DNA of 64,000 nucleotides from Rhizobium johnstonii 3841 (lineage in GTDB: Bacteria; Pseudomonadota; Alphaproteobacteria; Rhizobiales; Rhizobiaceae), in contig NC_008381.1 of NCBI RefSeq assembly GCF_000009265.1, forward strand, positions 1 to 64,000, read 5' to 3'. Positions 16,775-24,630 of this stretch are shown here, piece by piece (the stretch's first letter is position 1; each line of letters opens with the position of its first letter). The notes below the pieces were generated by a model, which saw only the letters and a list, made by a program, of their open reading frames with translations, had not been told where the DNA came from and made no database searches. Made by a program: the position numbers and the translations under genes.

Positions 16775-17290
16775 ATGAGCGATCTGGTCGTCATCGAATT
16801 CCCTTCCGAAGCGAAGGCCGAAGAAGCGCGGCAAAAGCTTTTCAATATGAAGCCGGAATATCTTGCTAACCATGGCCATGTGGCGATCGCCACCAAGCAG
16901 GCCGACGGCAGTGTCAAGCTCAATCAGCTATTACGCCCGACCGTGACGGGAGCTGCTGCCAGCACGCGTTGGAGCGATTTGATGGGGGTGATGTTCTTCC
17001 CGTTGGTGGGCGCAGCTGTCGACGCGGCGTCAGAAGCCCTCAACCGGGCGCTGACCGATGTCGGCATCAATGATCGCTTCATAAGAGATGTCTCGACGGG
17101 TCTGGATGAAGGTAATGCTGCGCTCTTCCTGTTGATCCGCAGGAATACGACGGACAAGGCCTTGGAAGACCTCAAATACATTGGCGGAAAAGTCCTGCGG
17201 ACGTCATTCGATCACGCGAAGGAAGATGCGTTGCAGAAAGCGCTTGCGGCGGCCAACTCTGAGGCTGCGAAGACCGCTCCCACCTCGTAA
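16775..17290 (+). CDS. DUF1269 family protein (possible membrane-associated)
   Basis: A 171-residue protein starting MSDLVVIEFPSEAKAEEARQ, which matches the DUF1269 family as I remember it. The N- and C-terminal parts are alpha/beta; a central glycine- and alanine-rich hydrophobic patch (LMGVMFFPLVGAAVDAASEA, about residues 70-90) resembles the glycine-zipper segment of this family. Function is unknown; relatives are often linked to stress or envelope genes. I chose ATG 16775 over GTG 16766 because of ribosome-site spacing. It lies upstream of the transporter gene on the same strand. Confidence 0.75.
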   Translation: MSDLVVIEFPSEAKAEEARQKLFNMKPEYLANHGHVAIATKQADGSVKLNQLLRPTVTGAAASTRWSDLMGVMFFPLVGAAVDAASEALNRALTDVGINDRFIRDVSTGLDEGNAALFLLIRRNTTDKALEDLKYIGGKVLRTSFDHAKEDALQKALAAANSEAAKTAPTS

Positions 17291-17422
17291 ATCTGTGCGC
17301 GTATCATCGCGTTAGGCCTTTCGTCCGTGATGGAAAGTACCGCTAGGTACTACGAGTGGAGGGGGTATTTGGTTGCCTAAATCAGCTATCGGTTCATCCA
17401 CTGCAAAAGATGGAGGTGTAAA

Positions 17423-18271
17423 ATGATTGAATTTTTATCAAATTCATTGACGCCTGTGATTCTGATTTATGTTGTGAGCGCGATGCTTGCTTTGGGATTA
17501 AGTCAAACAGTGAATCAGATTTTTGATTCTCTTCGCAATGTACGCATTACGCTGTCAGCCGTCGTTGCCAGTTACATAATTCTTCCTCTAATTGCTGTCT
17601 CAATTGCCACGCTGTTTGGTCTTGATCCTGCATTGAGATTCGGTCTGGTACTTATGTCCATGGCAGCAGGCGCAGAGATAGGTCCACTATTAACAGCTAA
17701 CTCGAATGGTAATGTCAGGCTTGCCGGTGGCCTTCTCGTAATTTCGATCGCCATCACGATCGTCTATCTACCTGTCATGTTGGGAGTTTTTTTGCCCGGC
17801 GTTCATTTTCCACTCGGGCATCTGCTGATAAAATTATGCGTTACAGTGGTGGCGCCGTTGATTCTCGGTTTCTTTATTAGGTCCCGATTTGAGAAGATAG
17901 CCAACACTGCTGAAAAGTACATTTACGCCATTTCACGCATTTTTGTAATAGTACTTACTGTAATAGTTGTCCTGTTGTACTACAGGCGAATTATTGATTT
18001 ATTTGGTACATATGCAGTACTTGCAGGGTTTTTGTATGTTGTTGGCGGTTTCGGGATCGGTTACCTGCTCGGACTACCTGAACGCGGGACGAGTCTGGCC
18101 ATGGGATACATGCATAGTGCTCGTAATGCCAGTGTTGCAATAATGGTTGCTAACGATGTGTTTCATGATCAGGTAGATGTAATGTTGATGATCGCTTTGT
18201 TGGTAATATTTATGCTGATAATACTTGTACCATTATCCGTTATTCTTAAAGTAAAACCTGGCGCTGAATGA
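17423..18271 (+). CDS. BASS-family (bile acid:sodium symporter-like) membrane transporter
   Basis: A 282-residue integral membrane protein with about nine or ten hydrophobic segments. The pattern of the bile acid/sodium symporter superfamily is visible: LSAVVASYIILPLIAVSIAT, then GLVLMSMAAGAEIGPLLTAN (the Na-binding-type repeat), and a second repeat with ERGTSLAMGYMHSARNASVA. The substrate cannot be told from sequence. A GGAGG ribosome site precedes ATG 17423. Its codons are much AT-richer than all neighbours (many ATT, TTA, GTA), so it was acquired from another source. Confidence 0.82.
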   Translation: MIEFLSNSLTPVILIYVVSAMLALGLSQTVNQIFDSLRNVRITLSAVVASYIILPLIAVSIATLFGLDPALRFGLVLMSMAAGAEIGPLLTANSNGNVRLAGGLLVISIAITIVYLPVMLGVFLPGVHFPLGHLLIKLCVTVVAPLILGFFIRSRFEKIANTAEKYIYAISRIFVIVLTVIVVLLYYRRIIDLFGTYAVLAGFLYVVGGFGIGYLLGLPERGTSLAMGYMHSARNASVAIMVANDVFHDQVDVMLMIALLVIFMLIILVPLSVILKVKPGAE

Positions 18272-18387
18272 AAAATACCCGTGTCCAATGGGTCGCCGCC
18301 CTGAAGGCGGCGCCCTTGCCGCCGGTAAAGCGTAGCCGCTAATTTCCTGGCACCTTTTCGCGTTGAGGTCTCTGCCGCATGAAGTGT

Positions 18388-18498
18388 CCACTTGAAATAG
18401 GTGGACACTCAAATATGAGTGACGATGGTCAGAAACTGCGTGTCCGGCATGTGGGGCGCGATGGGCGACGCCGCTACGAACCTGGTTCAAAGGCGCGG
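18388..18498 (+). pseudogene. IS66-type tnpA 5' fragment with its upstream inverted repeat
   Basis: From ATG 18415 the plus strand reads MSDDGQKLRVRHVGRDGRRR, then YEPGSKA, the start of an IS66-group TnpA. It is cut after 28 codons by the 97-bp transposon end repeat at 18499. Just upstream, GTGTCCAC and GTGGACAC form an 8-bp inverted repeat around a 9-base spacer. The bases from 18272 to 18387 contain no gene I can support. Confidence 0.6.
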
Positions 18499-18595
18499 CA
18501 ATTGAAATCGTTAGCGGAAAATTGACCTGGATTTAACGCCTAAACCTAACGTTCCTATGACAATTTCCGATTTGAAATGAGAACGTAAAAGCCAC
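18499..18595 (+). repeat. Right transposon end, copy 2 (97-bp repeat)
   Basis: A 97-bp direct copy of 15123-15219 with two substitutions. It cuts IS66 tnpA on its left and borders the C-terminal part of the DUF1612 gene on its right. Because the N-terminus of that gene lies beside the left end at 7531, this copy, not the one next to tniA, marks the outer edge of the inserted block. Confidence 0.72.
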
Positions 18596-19677
18596 ACTCG
18601 GCGTTGACCCGGCTCGATGAGCGCATTGCCCGTTCGCCCGTCGGCGAGGGTTTTATCGAACGCTCGCATTTCACCGAGGCCTGCGCCTCGCTGTGGATCG
18701 ACGGCGAACTGGTGCACCTCGAAGACCTCGTCCTCCATGACGCGACAAAGGATATTCGCACGCCGACCCACGAGCTGACAATCGCGCGTGATGTTCTGAA
18801 AACCCGCCGGCGCATCGCCTCTCAGTCGTCTGGCTGGGCACTCTCTGCGGAAGGCATCCGCAGCCTGCGGGGCCAAGCGGCGACGGTGGCATTGGATGGC
18901 GCCGCTGTGAGCAGCGAGGATGAGCCGGTCGCCGACGGTCCGATCGGAGCAGGGAATAGGGAGAACGGGGATGTTGATGAAAGTGTCAGCCTGCCTGGCG
19001 TCGATTATGCCGCCATTGATGCGTTGCTCGCCCGCTCCAACGCTGCGATCGAGCAGGCAAAGACGCCCGGCTCCGCCGAAAGCCCGAGGGCCGGGGAAAA
19101 AGATCCGTTGGTATATGATCTCGACTGGGATGAGGACGCACGGCTGGACGAATGGCGTGCGGTGATGCGGCAAGCTGAAATCCTGCCGCCGGTGCTGCAA
19201 GCTGTGGTCGCCCTCGATGCCTGGAACGAATTGTCAGTGCTACAGCATGCTCCCTGGCTCGGACGGCTTCTGGCAGCCTCGATCCTGCGCCAGGCCGGCC
19301 TTACCGCCGGGGCGCATCTTGCAGCGTTCAATCTTGGTCTCAAAACTGTTGCCGTCGATCGCCGCCGGCATCGCGACCGGGAGACCCGGTTGCTGGCCAT
19401 TCTCGGCGGAATCATTGCCGCCGCAGAGTTCGGCCTGAAAGAACATGACCGTCTGCTGCTTGCGCGAAAAATGATGGAGCGAAAACTGGTCGGGAAGCGG
19501 GTATCGTCAAAGCTGCCGGGATTGATCGAGCTGGTGATCTCGCGGCCGCTGGTGTCGGCCGGGATGATCGCCAAGGAGCTTGCCGTCACGCCGCGGGCGG
19601 CGCTGCGGATTGTCGAGGAGCTAGGCTTGCGCGAGGTGACGGGGAGGGGGAGGTTTCGAGCATGGGGGATACTTTGA
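18596..19677 (+). pseudogene. DUF1612/helix-turn-helix protein, N-terminally truncated
   Basis: The frame opens directly out of the transposon end with SALTRLDERIARSPVGEGF and runs 358 codons. It includes ASLWIDGELVHLEDLVLHDA, RTPTHELTIARDVLKTRRRI, VYDLDWDEDARLDEWRAVM, LQHAPWLGRLLAAS, and a C-terminal HTH region (SRPLVSAGMIAKELAVTPRAA-like). This is the DUF1612 rhizobial plasmid family, which usually has about 25 more residues at the front; those are found at 7465-7530. A TTG at 18604 could still start translation. It overlaps the next gene frame by 16 bases. Confidence 0.8.
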
Positions 19678-19709
19678 ACTCAGGACATCGGCAACTGAAT
19701 CAGGGCAGG

Positions 19710-20651
19710 ATGGGCGAGCGAACTAAACGGCAACATATCGTACCGAGGTTTTATTTACGGCATTTCACCCAGGCGGATGGAGAACTCTGGACGCATGATT
19801 GCGTCTCGGGAAGCGCTCGGAAGTCCACACCCGAGAAAACAGCATACGAGACGAACATTTACACGCCGCTCGGCGAGGATGGTGTGCGCATTGACTTGGT
19901 TGAAGACTCCCTCGCAAAAATCGAGTCAAGCGCGGCGCAAATCTATCCAGACCTCCTGTCATTCAGGCGACTGTCGAACGTAGCCAAAGCCGATTTTGCC
20001 GCCTTCCTCGGCACCATGTTTGCCCGCAGCCCTGCCCAGCTTCGTCAATTCGCGCAGTTCATGGGCCAGATGACTTCGTGGGGCACCAAGCATGAAATGG
20101 AGCGTGAGTTTCGCCTGAAGGAAGAGAATGGCGAATTGTCCGAGCTGGACGCGGCCGTTCGGGAGATCCTGCACGACGACGACCTATTTACTATGAGCGT
20201 TGATCGCCGCGTTGGGCTGCTCGCGTTCCAGCAGGCTGCATCGTTATCAAAGATCATGATGCGAATGACCTGGAATTATGAAATCAGCGAGAACCAACAG
20301 CTGGTCACAAGCGACAACCCAATGTTTTGGGTTCGAGGAGGAGGGCCAGCCGATATTGGGGCATATGGCTTCGGACTTGGCAATTCACATGCCGTGATTC
20401 CTTTTCCTATTAGCCCTAGCGTCATTCTGCGGCTCGATTGGCGTCCCGACATCGAATGGAAGAAACTCAAATTGGATCGCCAGAGAGCAAAGCTGGCGAA
20501 CCAGTATCAGGCCAAGCACAAGGAAAGGTTTCTGTTCTTTCGGGATCACGATCAGGGACTGCTGAACTTGGCAATGAAATACAGGGACCCGGTAAATCTG
20601 CTGGGCACTGGTGTGCCCTCACCGAAGATAAAAGTCGTCAGAAAACTCTAG
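19710..20651 (+). CDS. DUF4238 domain protein
   Basis: A protein of about 313 residues beginning MGERTKRQHIVPRFYLRHFT, the signature opening of DUF4238. The central segment ENQQLVTSDNPMFWVRGGG and VIPFPISPSVILRLDW are also typical. The family is of unknown biochemical function and is common near phage-defence genes. I prefer ATG 19710 because family members start here; ATG 19662 would add 16 residues overlapping the DUF1612 gene. It is the first gene of the defence region. Confidence 0.78.
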   Translation: MGERTKRQHIVPRFYLRHFTQADGELWTHDCVSGSARKSTPEKTAYETNIYTPLGEDGVRIDLVEDSLAKIESSAAQIYPDLLSFRRLSNVAKADFAAFLGTMFARSPAQLRQFAQFMGQMTSWGTKHEMEREFRLKEENGELSELDAAVREILHDDDLFTMSVDRRVGLLAFQQAASLSKIMMRMTWNYEISENQQLVTSDNPMFWVRGGGPADIGAYGFGLGNSHAVIPFPISPSVILRLDWRPDIEWKKLKLDRQRAKLANQYQAKHKERFLFFRDHDQGLLNLAMKYRDPVNLLGTGVPSPKIKVVRKL

Positions 20652-20752
20652 CGCTGACTCTTGAAGGAATTGCTGCCTTCGCACTGTAGAAGAATCGCTA
20701 ACATGGATGCCCAGGATGAGTTGGAAGCACAAAGTCCATTGCGGGGCGGAAA

Positions 20753-21328
20753 ATGGAAAAGGATATGCGTATCGCCGTTCTCGGATGGGGTTCTTTAATT
20801 TGGAAACCTGCGAAACTTAAGATCAGAGAGCCCTTTCGAGAAACCGGTCCCATTCTGCCGATCGAGTTCGCAAGGATATCTGGAAACGGCCGCCTGACCC
20901 TCGTCATAGATGAGCGGCATGGGGAAGGGTGTGAGACATTCTATGCGATCAGCAGTTTCGACAATCTCGACGATGCTCGTGACAACTTACGTGATCGCGA
21001 GGGCATGACTCATGTCAATGGCGTGGGCTTCGTCGATCTCCTCCACGATGTTGTTAGCGAACGGGCGCTCGAACGCCATCCAAACACGGTGCCTATTGTG
21101 AGAGAGTGGGCCGCGCAACACGACTTCGACGCGGTCATTTGGACTGCTCTCGCACCGAATTTCGCTGAAATGCAGTCGGTCGAATTTTCGGTCGACGCGG
21201 CTATGATCTATCTCAAAGCGCTTCCATCGGAGAAGCTTGCGCTTGCTAAGGACTGCATCCGCAACGCCCCAAAGACAGTCAAGACGCCACTAAGGGCCGC
21301 CTTCTTCGATCTTTGGCCTGACCTGTGA
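20753..21328 (+). CDS. Gamma-glutamylcyclotransferase-like protein
   Basis: A 191-residue protein with the N-terminal block MRIAVLGWGSLIWKP. This Y/W-GSL motif is the hallmark of the gamma-glutamylcyclotransferase/AIG2-like fold, in which the GSL loop binds the glutamyl group. A catalytic Glu usually follows near residue 80-100; candidates exist but I cannot assign it. The C-terminus (YLKALPSEKLALAKDCIRNA) is helical. Its substrate is unknown. It lies between DUF4238 and the nuclease-like gene on the same strand, about 100 bases from the former. Confidence 0.65.
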   Translation: MEKDMRIAVLGWGSLIWKPAKLKIREPFRETGPILPIEFARISGNGRLTLVIDERHGEGCETFYAISSFDNLDDARDNLRDREGMTHVNGVGFVDLLHDVVSERALERHPNTVPIVREWAAQHDFDAVIWTALAPNFAEMQSVEFSVDAAMIYLKALPSEKLALAKDCIRNAPKTVKTPLRAAFFDLWPDL

Positions 21329-21372
21329 TTTTATGGACACGTTCGATAGTCTAGAAGGGATTCGGAGGTCAG

Positions 21373-22086
21373 ATGACACCAAAGGAGTACGAAGAAGCTG
21401 TATTGGAGCGGTTCAAAACGGCGTGGCCGCCGCCACAATTCGTGGTGCGCCACAATGTGCGCTTGACTGGGCAGGCCACAAAGGTCCGACGTCAAATTGA
21501 CATAGCGATATATGAACAAGGTTCCGAAGAACCGAGTTTGATTGTTGAGGTCAAGCGGCATATGCGTGCGGTGGATGCACCTCGTGCGGGCGCGACGATC
21601 GCTCTCGTTCAAGACATTGGTGGCATTCCGGCTATCATGGTGTCCACGCAAGGTTTCTCGATCGCGGCAGCCAATCATCTTACCTGGGAAGGCATCGGCC
21701 ATCTCACTGTAACCCTGACAGAAGCTTTGGGGCTTCGCTGGGTTCCGCTTGTGGAGCATAGGTTCGCCGTGGACAGGCAGTTCCGGGAACTCAGCGGGGA
21801 TATGGTTGAGGCATTGCGTGTCGGGAACGCTGCGGCTTTCATGGATTGCGACTTGCCTTATGAAGAATGGATCGCGGTGATGGCCGTTGGCCAGTCGCTG
21901 TTCCCTCTCGCCAGCAACCGCCTTTTGCGGAGTCTCGCAACGGATCACTACGACGACGCGGTGCGATACAACGCGTTGCAGCTCTTAGACGACGCCGGTG
22001 AACTCGAGACCGATTTCGTGAATGGTTTGCTGGAAATTGAGCGGGATCTTGACGTGTTAGAACTTCTGGAAACCGCCCGCTTGTGA
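21373..22086 (+). CDS. PD-(D/E)XK nuclease-like (restriction endonuclease-like) protein
   Basis: A 237-residue protein. The N-terminal part has VRRQIDIAIYEQ followed by SLIVEVKRHMRAVD; the Asp-(x)n-Glu-x-Lys arrangement is the PD-(D/E)XK active-site pattern found in Mrr-like and restriction enzymes. A helical C-terminal half (DDAVRYNALQLLDDAGELET, then DFVNGLLEIERDLD) may be a separate binding domain. It ends 14 bases from the DISARM methylase gene and converges on it. A role as an accessory nuclease of the island is plausible but not shown. Confidence 0.7.
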   Translation: MTPKEYEEAVLERFKTAWPPPQFVVRHNVRLTGQATKVRRQIDIAIYEQGSEEPSLIVEVKRHMRAVDAPRAGATIALVQDIGGIPAIMVSTQGFSIAAANHLTWEGIGHLTVTLTEALGLRWVPLVEHRFAVDRQFRELSGDMVEALRVGNAAAFMDCDLPYEEWIAVMAVGQSLFPLASNRLLRSLATDHYDDAVRYNALQLLDDAGELETDFVNGLLEIERDLDVLELLETARL

Positions 22087-22099
22087 TCGACCTTCTCGA

Positions 22100-23797
22100 T
22101 TATGTCGGCGGTTTGCGTAGCCGCATTGACTCCAATAGCCGCACGGAAATTGAGGCAGATCCGCAGATTCGGTCCAATTCCTCACTTGCAGCTTGCTCGT
22201 TGAGCGCGCGCGCCAGTTCCTCCGGCGGTGGGGCGTCGGTGCGAGTTGGTACGAGCAGGATTACGTGATTTTCTCCAACAATTCCGCCATGAGTATGAAC
22301 GAAATCCTCCGGAATCGCGGCCGCATTGAGACGTCGGTTTTGGCCACGTGACGACGTCCGCTGAACTGCAACACAGGCCTGACGAACGACGTAGGGCGCG
22401 TCAGGCGGAGCGGCCACCCAACCCCGATCTTTGAATGCCGCACCGCGCGCAAAGTCAAACGAACCTTCAGTCGTGACCGCTTTCGCCCAAATCAATGGAA
22501 ACCGGCCTTCGCCAGCCTCGACATGAAGCCGTTCGGCCTGCCGGTTGGCCACAAGGTAGCCGATGCTGCCTCGATATCCCCAATCGGTCAACGTCGCTTC
22601 ACCTTTGCAGCTCTCGCCTGGTAATCGCCACGGGGCTCCCGAAGCGCCAAGTTCCACAAGTCCGAATACTTCAAATCGGCCGTCTCGTTGGAGGATCCCA
22701 CTGCGCGCCAGCGTAGGAGGGGCGACATCGATAGGGGCGCGCCTTCGCCGCAAAATCAGAAAGCAGGCGTCTTGGATGGCGTCCAGGAAAACGTCACTAC
22801 GCTTCTCCACCATATCGATTGCGAGTACCTCGGCGAGCTGCAAGACACGACGGCGGAACAGAGAAAACTCTGGTCCGCCGAGGAAGGAGGCGGGCAGAAT
22901 ATAACCCACAAGTCCTCCGACTGGGACGGCCTCGAGTGCTCTGCGCACGAACATGGCATAGAGGTTCAGTCGGCCGCTTGATATGTCGGCGAATCGTGGG
23001 CGGGCTTGAGCGTGATCCAATCGAGACAGTCTTAGGAACGGTGGATTACCGATCTCGTGATCGACGTCGCCGTTCGTGCGTCCTTCTGCCAATGAATCGT
23101 CGGTTTGAACTAGACCGATACCGGCAGCTTTCTCAGCATCAATACCGAATTCTTTGACGAGCATGCGGTGCAGCAGCGCGTTCGCAATGATCGCCAGCTC
23201 AGGCTCGATCTCGCTCCCGAGAAGACGAATAGGCAGTCGAGTTAAGATCTCGAGGTCAGTGGCCCCCGCCGATCGCCATTCCGAAATCATGAGCCGCGCC
23301 AATGGGACGAGAAAGGCGGCACCGCCCGCCGCCGGATCACGCAATCGGTCTCGCCCAAGATCCATTCCGCAAGCCTGCAGGCGCCATACGAGATGATCAA
23401 CCAAATGTGGTGGCGTGAAATAGGCGCCCAGCTGCTTGCGCCGGTCGCGCGGCATCAGGACCGCATAAATGCTGGCGATAGCGTGATCTGACCATGCGTG
23501 TGGCAGGCTATCAACCAAGAGCTGAACGACGCTTGGCCCGCGACCTCCTATGAGCTCTAGGCAATGAGCCAAGGGCTCGACTGTGCCGCGCCGTCTGCGG
23601 TAACTCGTGAGCAAACGGGTCAGGGTTTGCCCAATCAACGCCAACGGCATTCGTAGAGGTTGAGCAGCCGACACCTCGGTTCCCGCTTGAGCGTGCGAAA
23701 GAGCTAAGTCGGAGTATTGTTCCGTTACCACCGAAAGAGTGTCAGACGGTCTGGTTTCCGATAACGAAACTGAAACAGAGAGGTCACCCTTGTGCAT
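22100..23797 (-). CDS. drmMI: DISARM-associated N6-adenine-type DNA methyltransferase
   Basis: A 565-residue methyltransferase with gamma-class N6-adenine features. GAYFTPPHLVDHLV is the AdoMet-loop motif X region (near 115), DPAAGGAAFLVPLARL is motif I (near 156) and GNPPFLRLSRL is catalytic motif IV (near 249). A long C-terminal part should hold target recognition. It overlaps drmC by one base (TGATG), so it is the last gene of the DISARM operon. Class 1 DISARM uses an adenine methylase, class 2 a cytosine methylase; here an adenine-type enzyme ends an operon otherwise ordered like class 2. Motif I has GG-AA in place of the usual CGSG. Confidence 0.85.
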   Translation of the reverse strand: MHKGDLSVSVSLSETRPSDTLSVVTEQYSDLALSHAQAGTEVSAAQPLRMPLALIGQTLTRLLTSYRRRRGTVEPLAHCLELIGGRGPSVVQLLVDSLPHAWSDHAIASIYAVLMPRDRRKQLGAYFTPPHLVDHLVWRLQACGMDLGRDRLRDPAAGGAAFLVPLARLMISEWRSAGATDLEILTRLPIRLLGSEIEPELAIIANALLHRMLVKEFGIDAEKAAGIGLVQTDDSLAEGRTNGDVDHEIGNPPFLRLSRLDHAQARPRFADISSGRLNLYAMFVRRALEAVPVGGLVGYILPASFLGGPEFSLFRRRVLQLAEVLAIDMVEKRSDVFLDAIQDACFLILRRRRAPIDVAPPTLARSGILQRDGRFEVFGLVELGASGAPWRLPGESCKGEATLTDWGYRGSIGYLVANRQAERLHVEAGEGRFPLIWAKAVTTEGSFDFARGAAFKDRGWVAAPPDAPYVVRQACVAVQRTSSRGQNRRLNAAAIPEDFVHTHGGIVGENHVILLVPTRTDAPPPEELARALNEQAASEELDRICGSASISVRLLESMRLRKPPT

Positions 23798-24630
23798 CAG
23801 CGAAGATCAACCGGTGTCGCGATTCGCTCCACGGCGCGAACAACGCTTGCAATCACTTTTGCGGCTCTATTTTCGGTCATCAGCCCCAGCTCCATTGAAT
23901 ACCGTGCATAGACGGTCATGTTAGCACTTCCAACATACGCAATATTCTGATCAGCAAGAACGACTTTGGCATGAAAGGTCTCGAACCCCACTTCGGCAGG
24001 GAGCGTATAGTCCAATACGCTAACGTCAGCAGCAATCAGGTCTTTGCGCCCGGCCAGCACCGTTGTATGTGCCGAACCGACACGCCGAATGATCAGGCGC
24101 CGAAGCGGCGCAGGCGTCCTGCGAAACAGTTCAAGAACCAGAGACAAACCGTCCCGGTTAAGAAATGGTGTCATCACTGTCAGGCTGCCGACTGCTGCGT
24201 CGGCGATCTGTTCAAGAGCTTGTTGAGTGGTCATAAGGGATGCGTGGGAGATACCGGTGGTCGGCAGCGCTCGCGCTATCGCGCTGGGGGCCACCGGCAT
24301 TGTCACAACAGCCGACGCCCGGGCGTCGTCAGGCATTGACCCACGCATGGCCGCCGCCCCTTCTAGGAACGCCGGTACGCCAGCAGGAATGTGATTTGCA
24401 CCAACAGCCAAGCCGCTCTTCGATGAAATGAGCCAGCCGCGACCAGTGAAATCTGCCGTGGCACGCGCTAGGCTCGAAGGCTGATATCCATCTATACGAC
24501 TGAGATCAATCCATCCTACCTGGCTCAGAATTACAGCGCGCGCTAAACTGGCCGCAGCCGCGCAGTCGGCTCCGAGGCCGGCGATCAGCGATCGGGCCAA
24601 GGCGTTGCCAATTGGCGCTACGACACTCAC
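23797..24630 (-). CDS. drmC: DrmC, phospholipase D-like nuclease of DISARM
   Basis: A 277-residue protein with one HKD half-site: FHAKVVLADQNIAYVGSANM (near residues 220-240), giving His-x-Lys-x4-Asp and Gly-Ser-x-Asn. Single-HKD PLD nucleases act as dimers, and DrmC of DISARM has this form. It overlaps drmB by four bases upstream and the methylase by one base downstream. In characterised DISARM, DrmC is partly dispensable; its role here is inferred. Confidence 0.88.
   Translation of the reverse strand: MSVVAPIGNALARSLIAGLGADCAAAASLARAVILSQVGWIDLSRIDGYQPSSLARATADFTGRGWLISSKSGLAVGANHIPAGVPAFLEGAAAMRGSMPDDARASAVVTMPVAPSAIARALPTTGISHASLMTTQQALEQIADAAVGSLTVMTPFLNRDGLSLVLELFRRTPAPLRRLIIRRVGSAHTTVLAGRKDLIAADVSVLDYTLPAEVGFETFHAKVVLADQNIAYVGSANMTVYARYSMELGLMTENRAAKVIASVVRAVERIATPVDLR

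Noticed and set aside
24044..24431. Small plus-strand genes inside drmC
   Set aside because: Shadows of the PLD gene; Arg/Pro-rich compositions typical of antisense frames.
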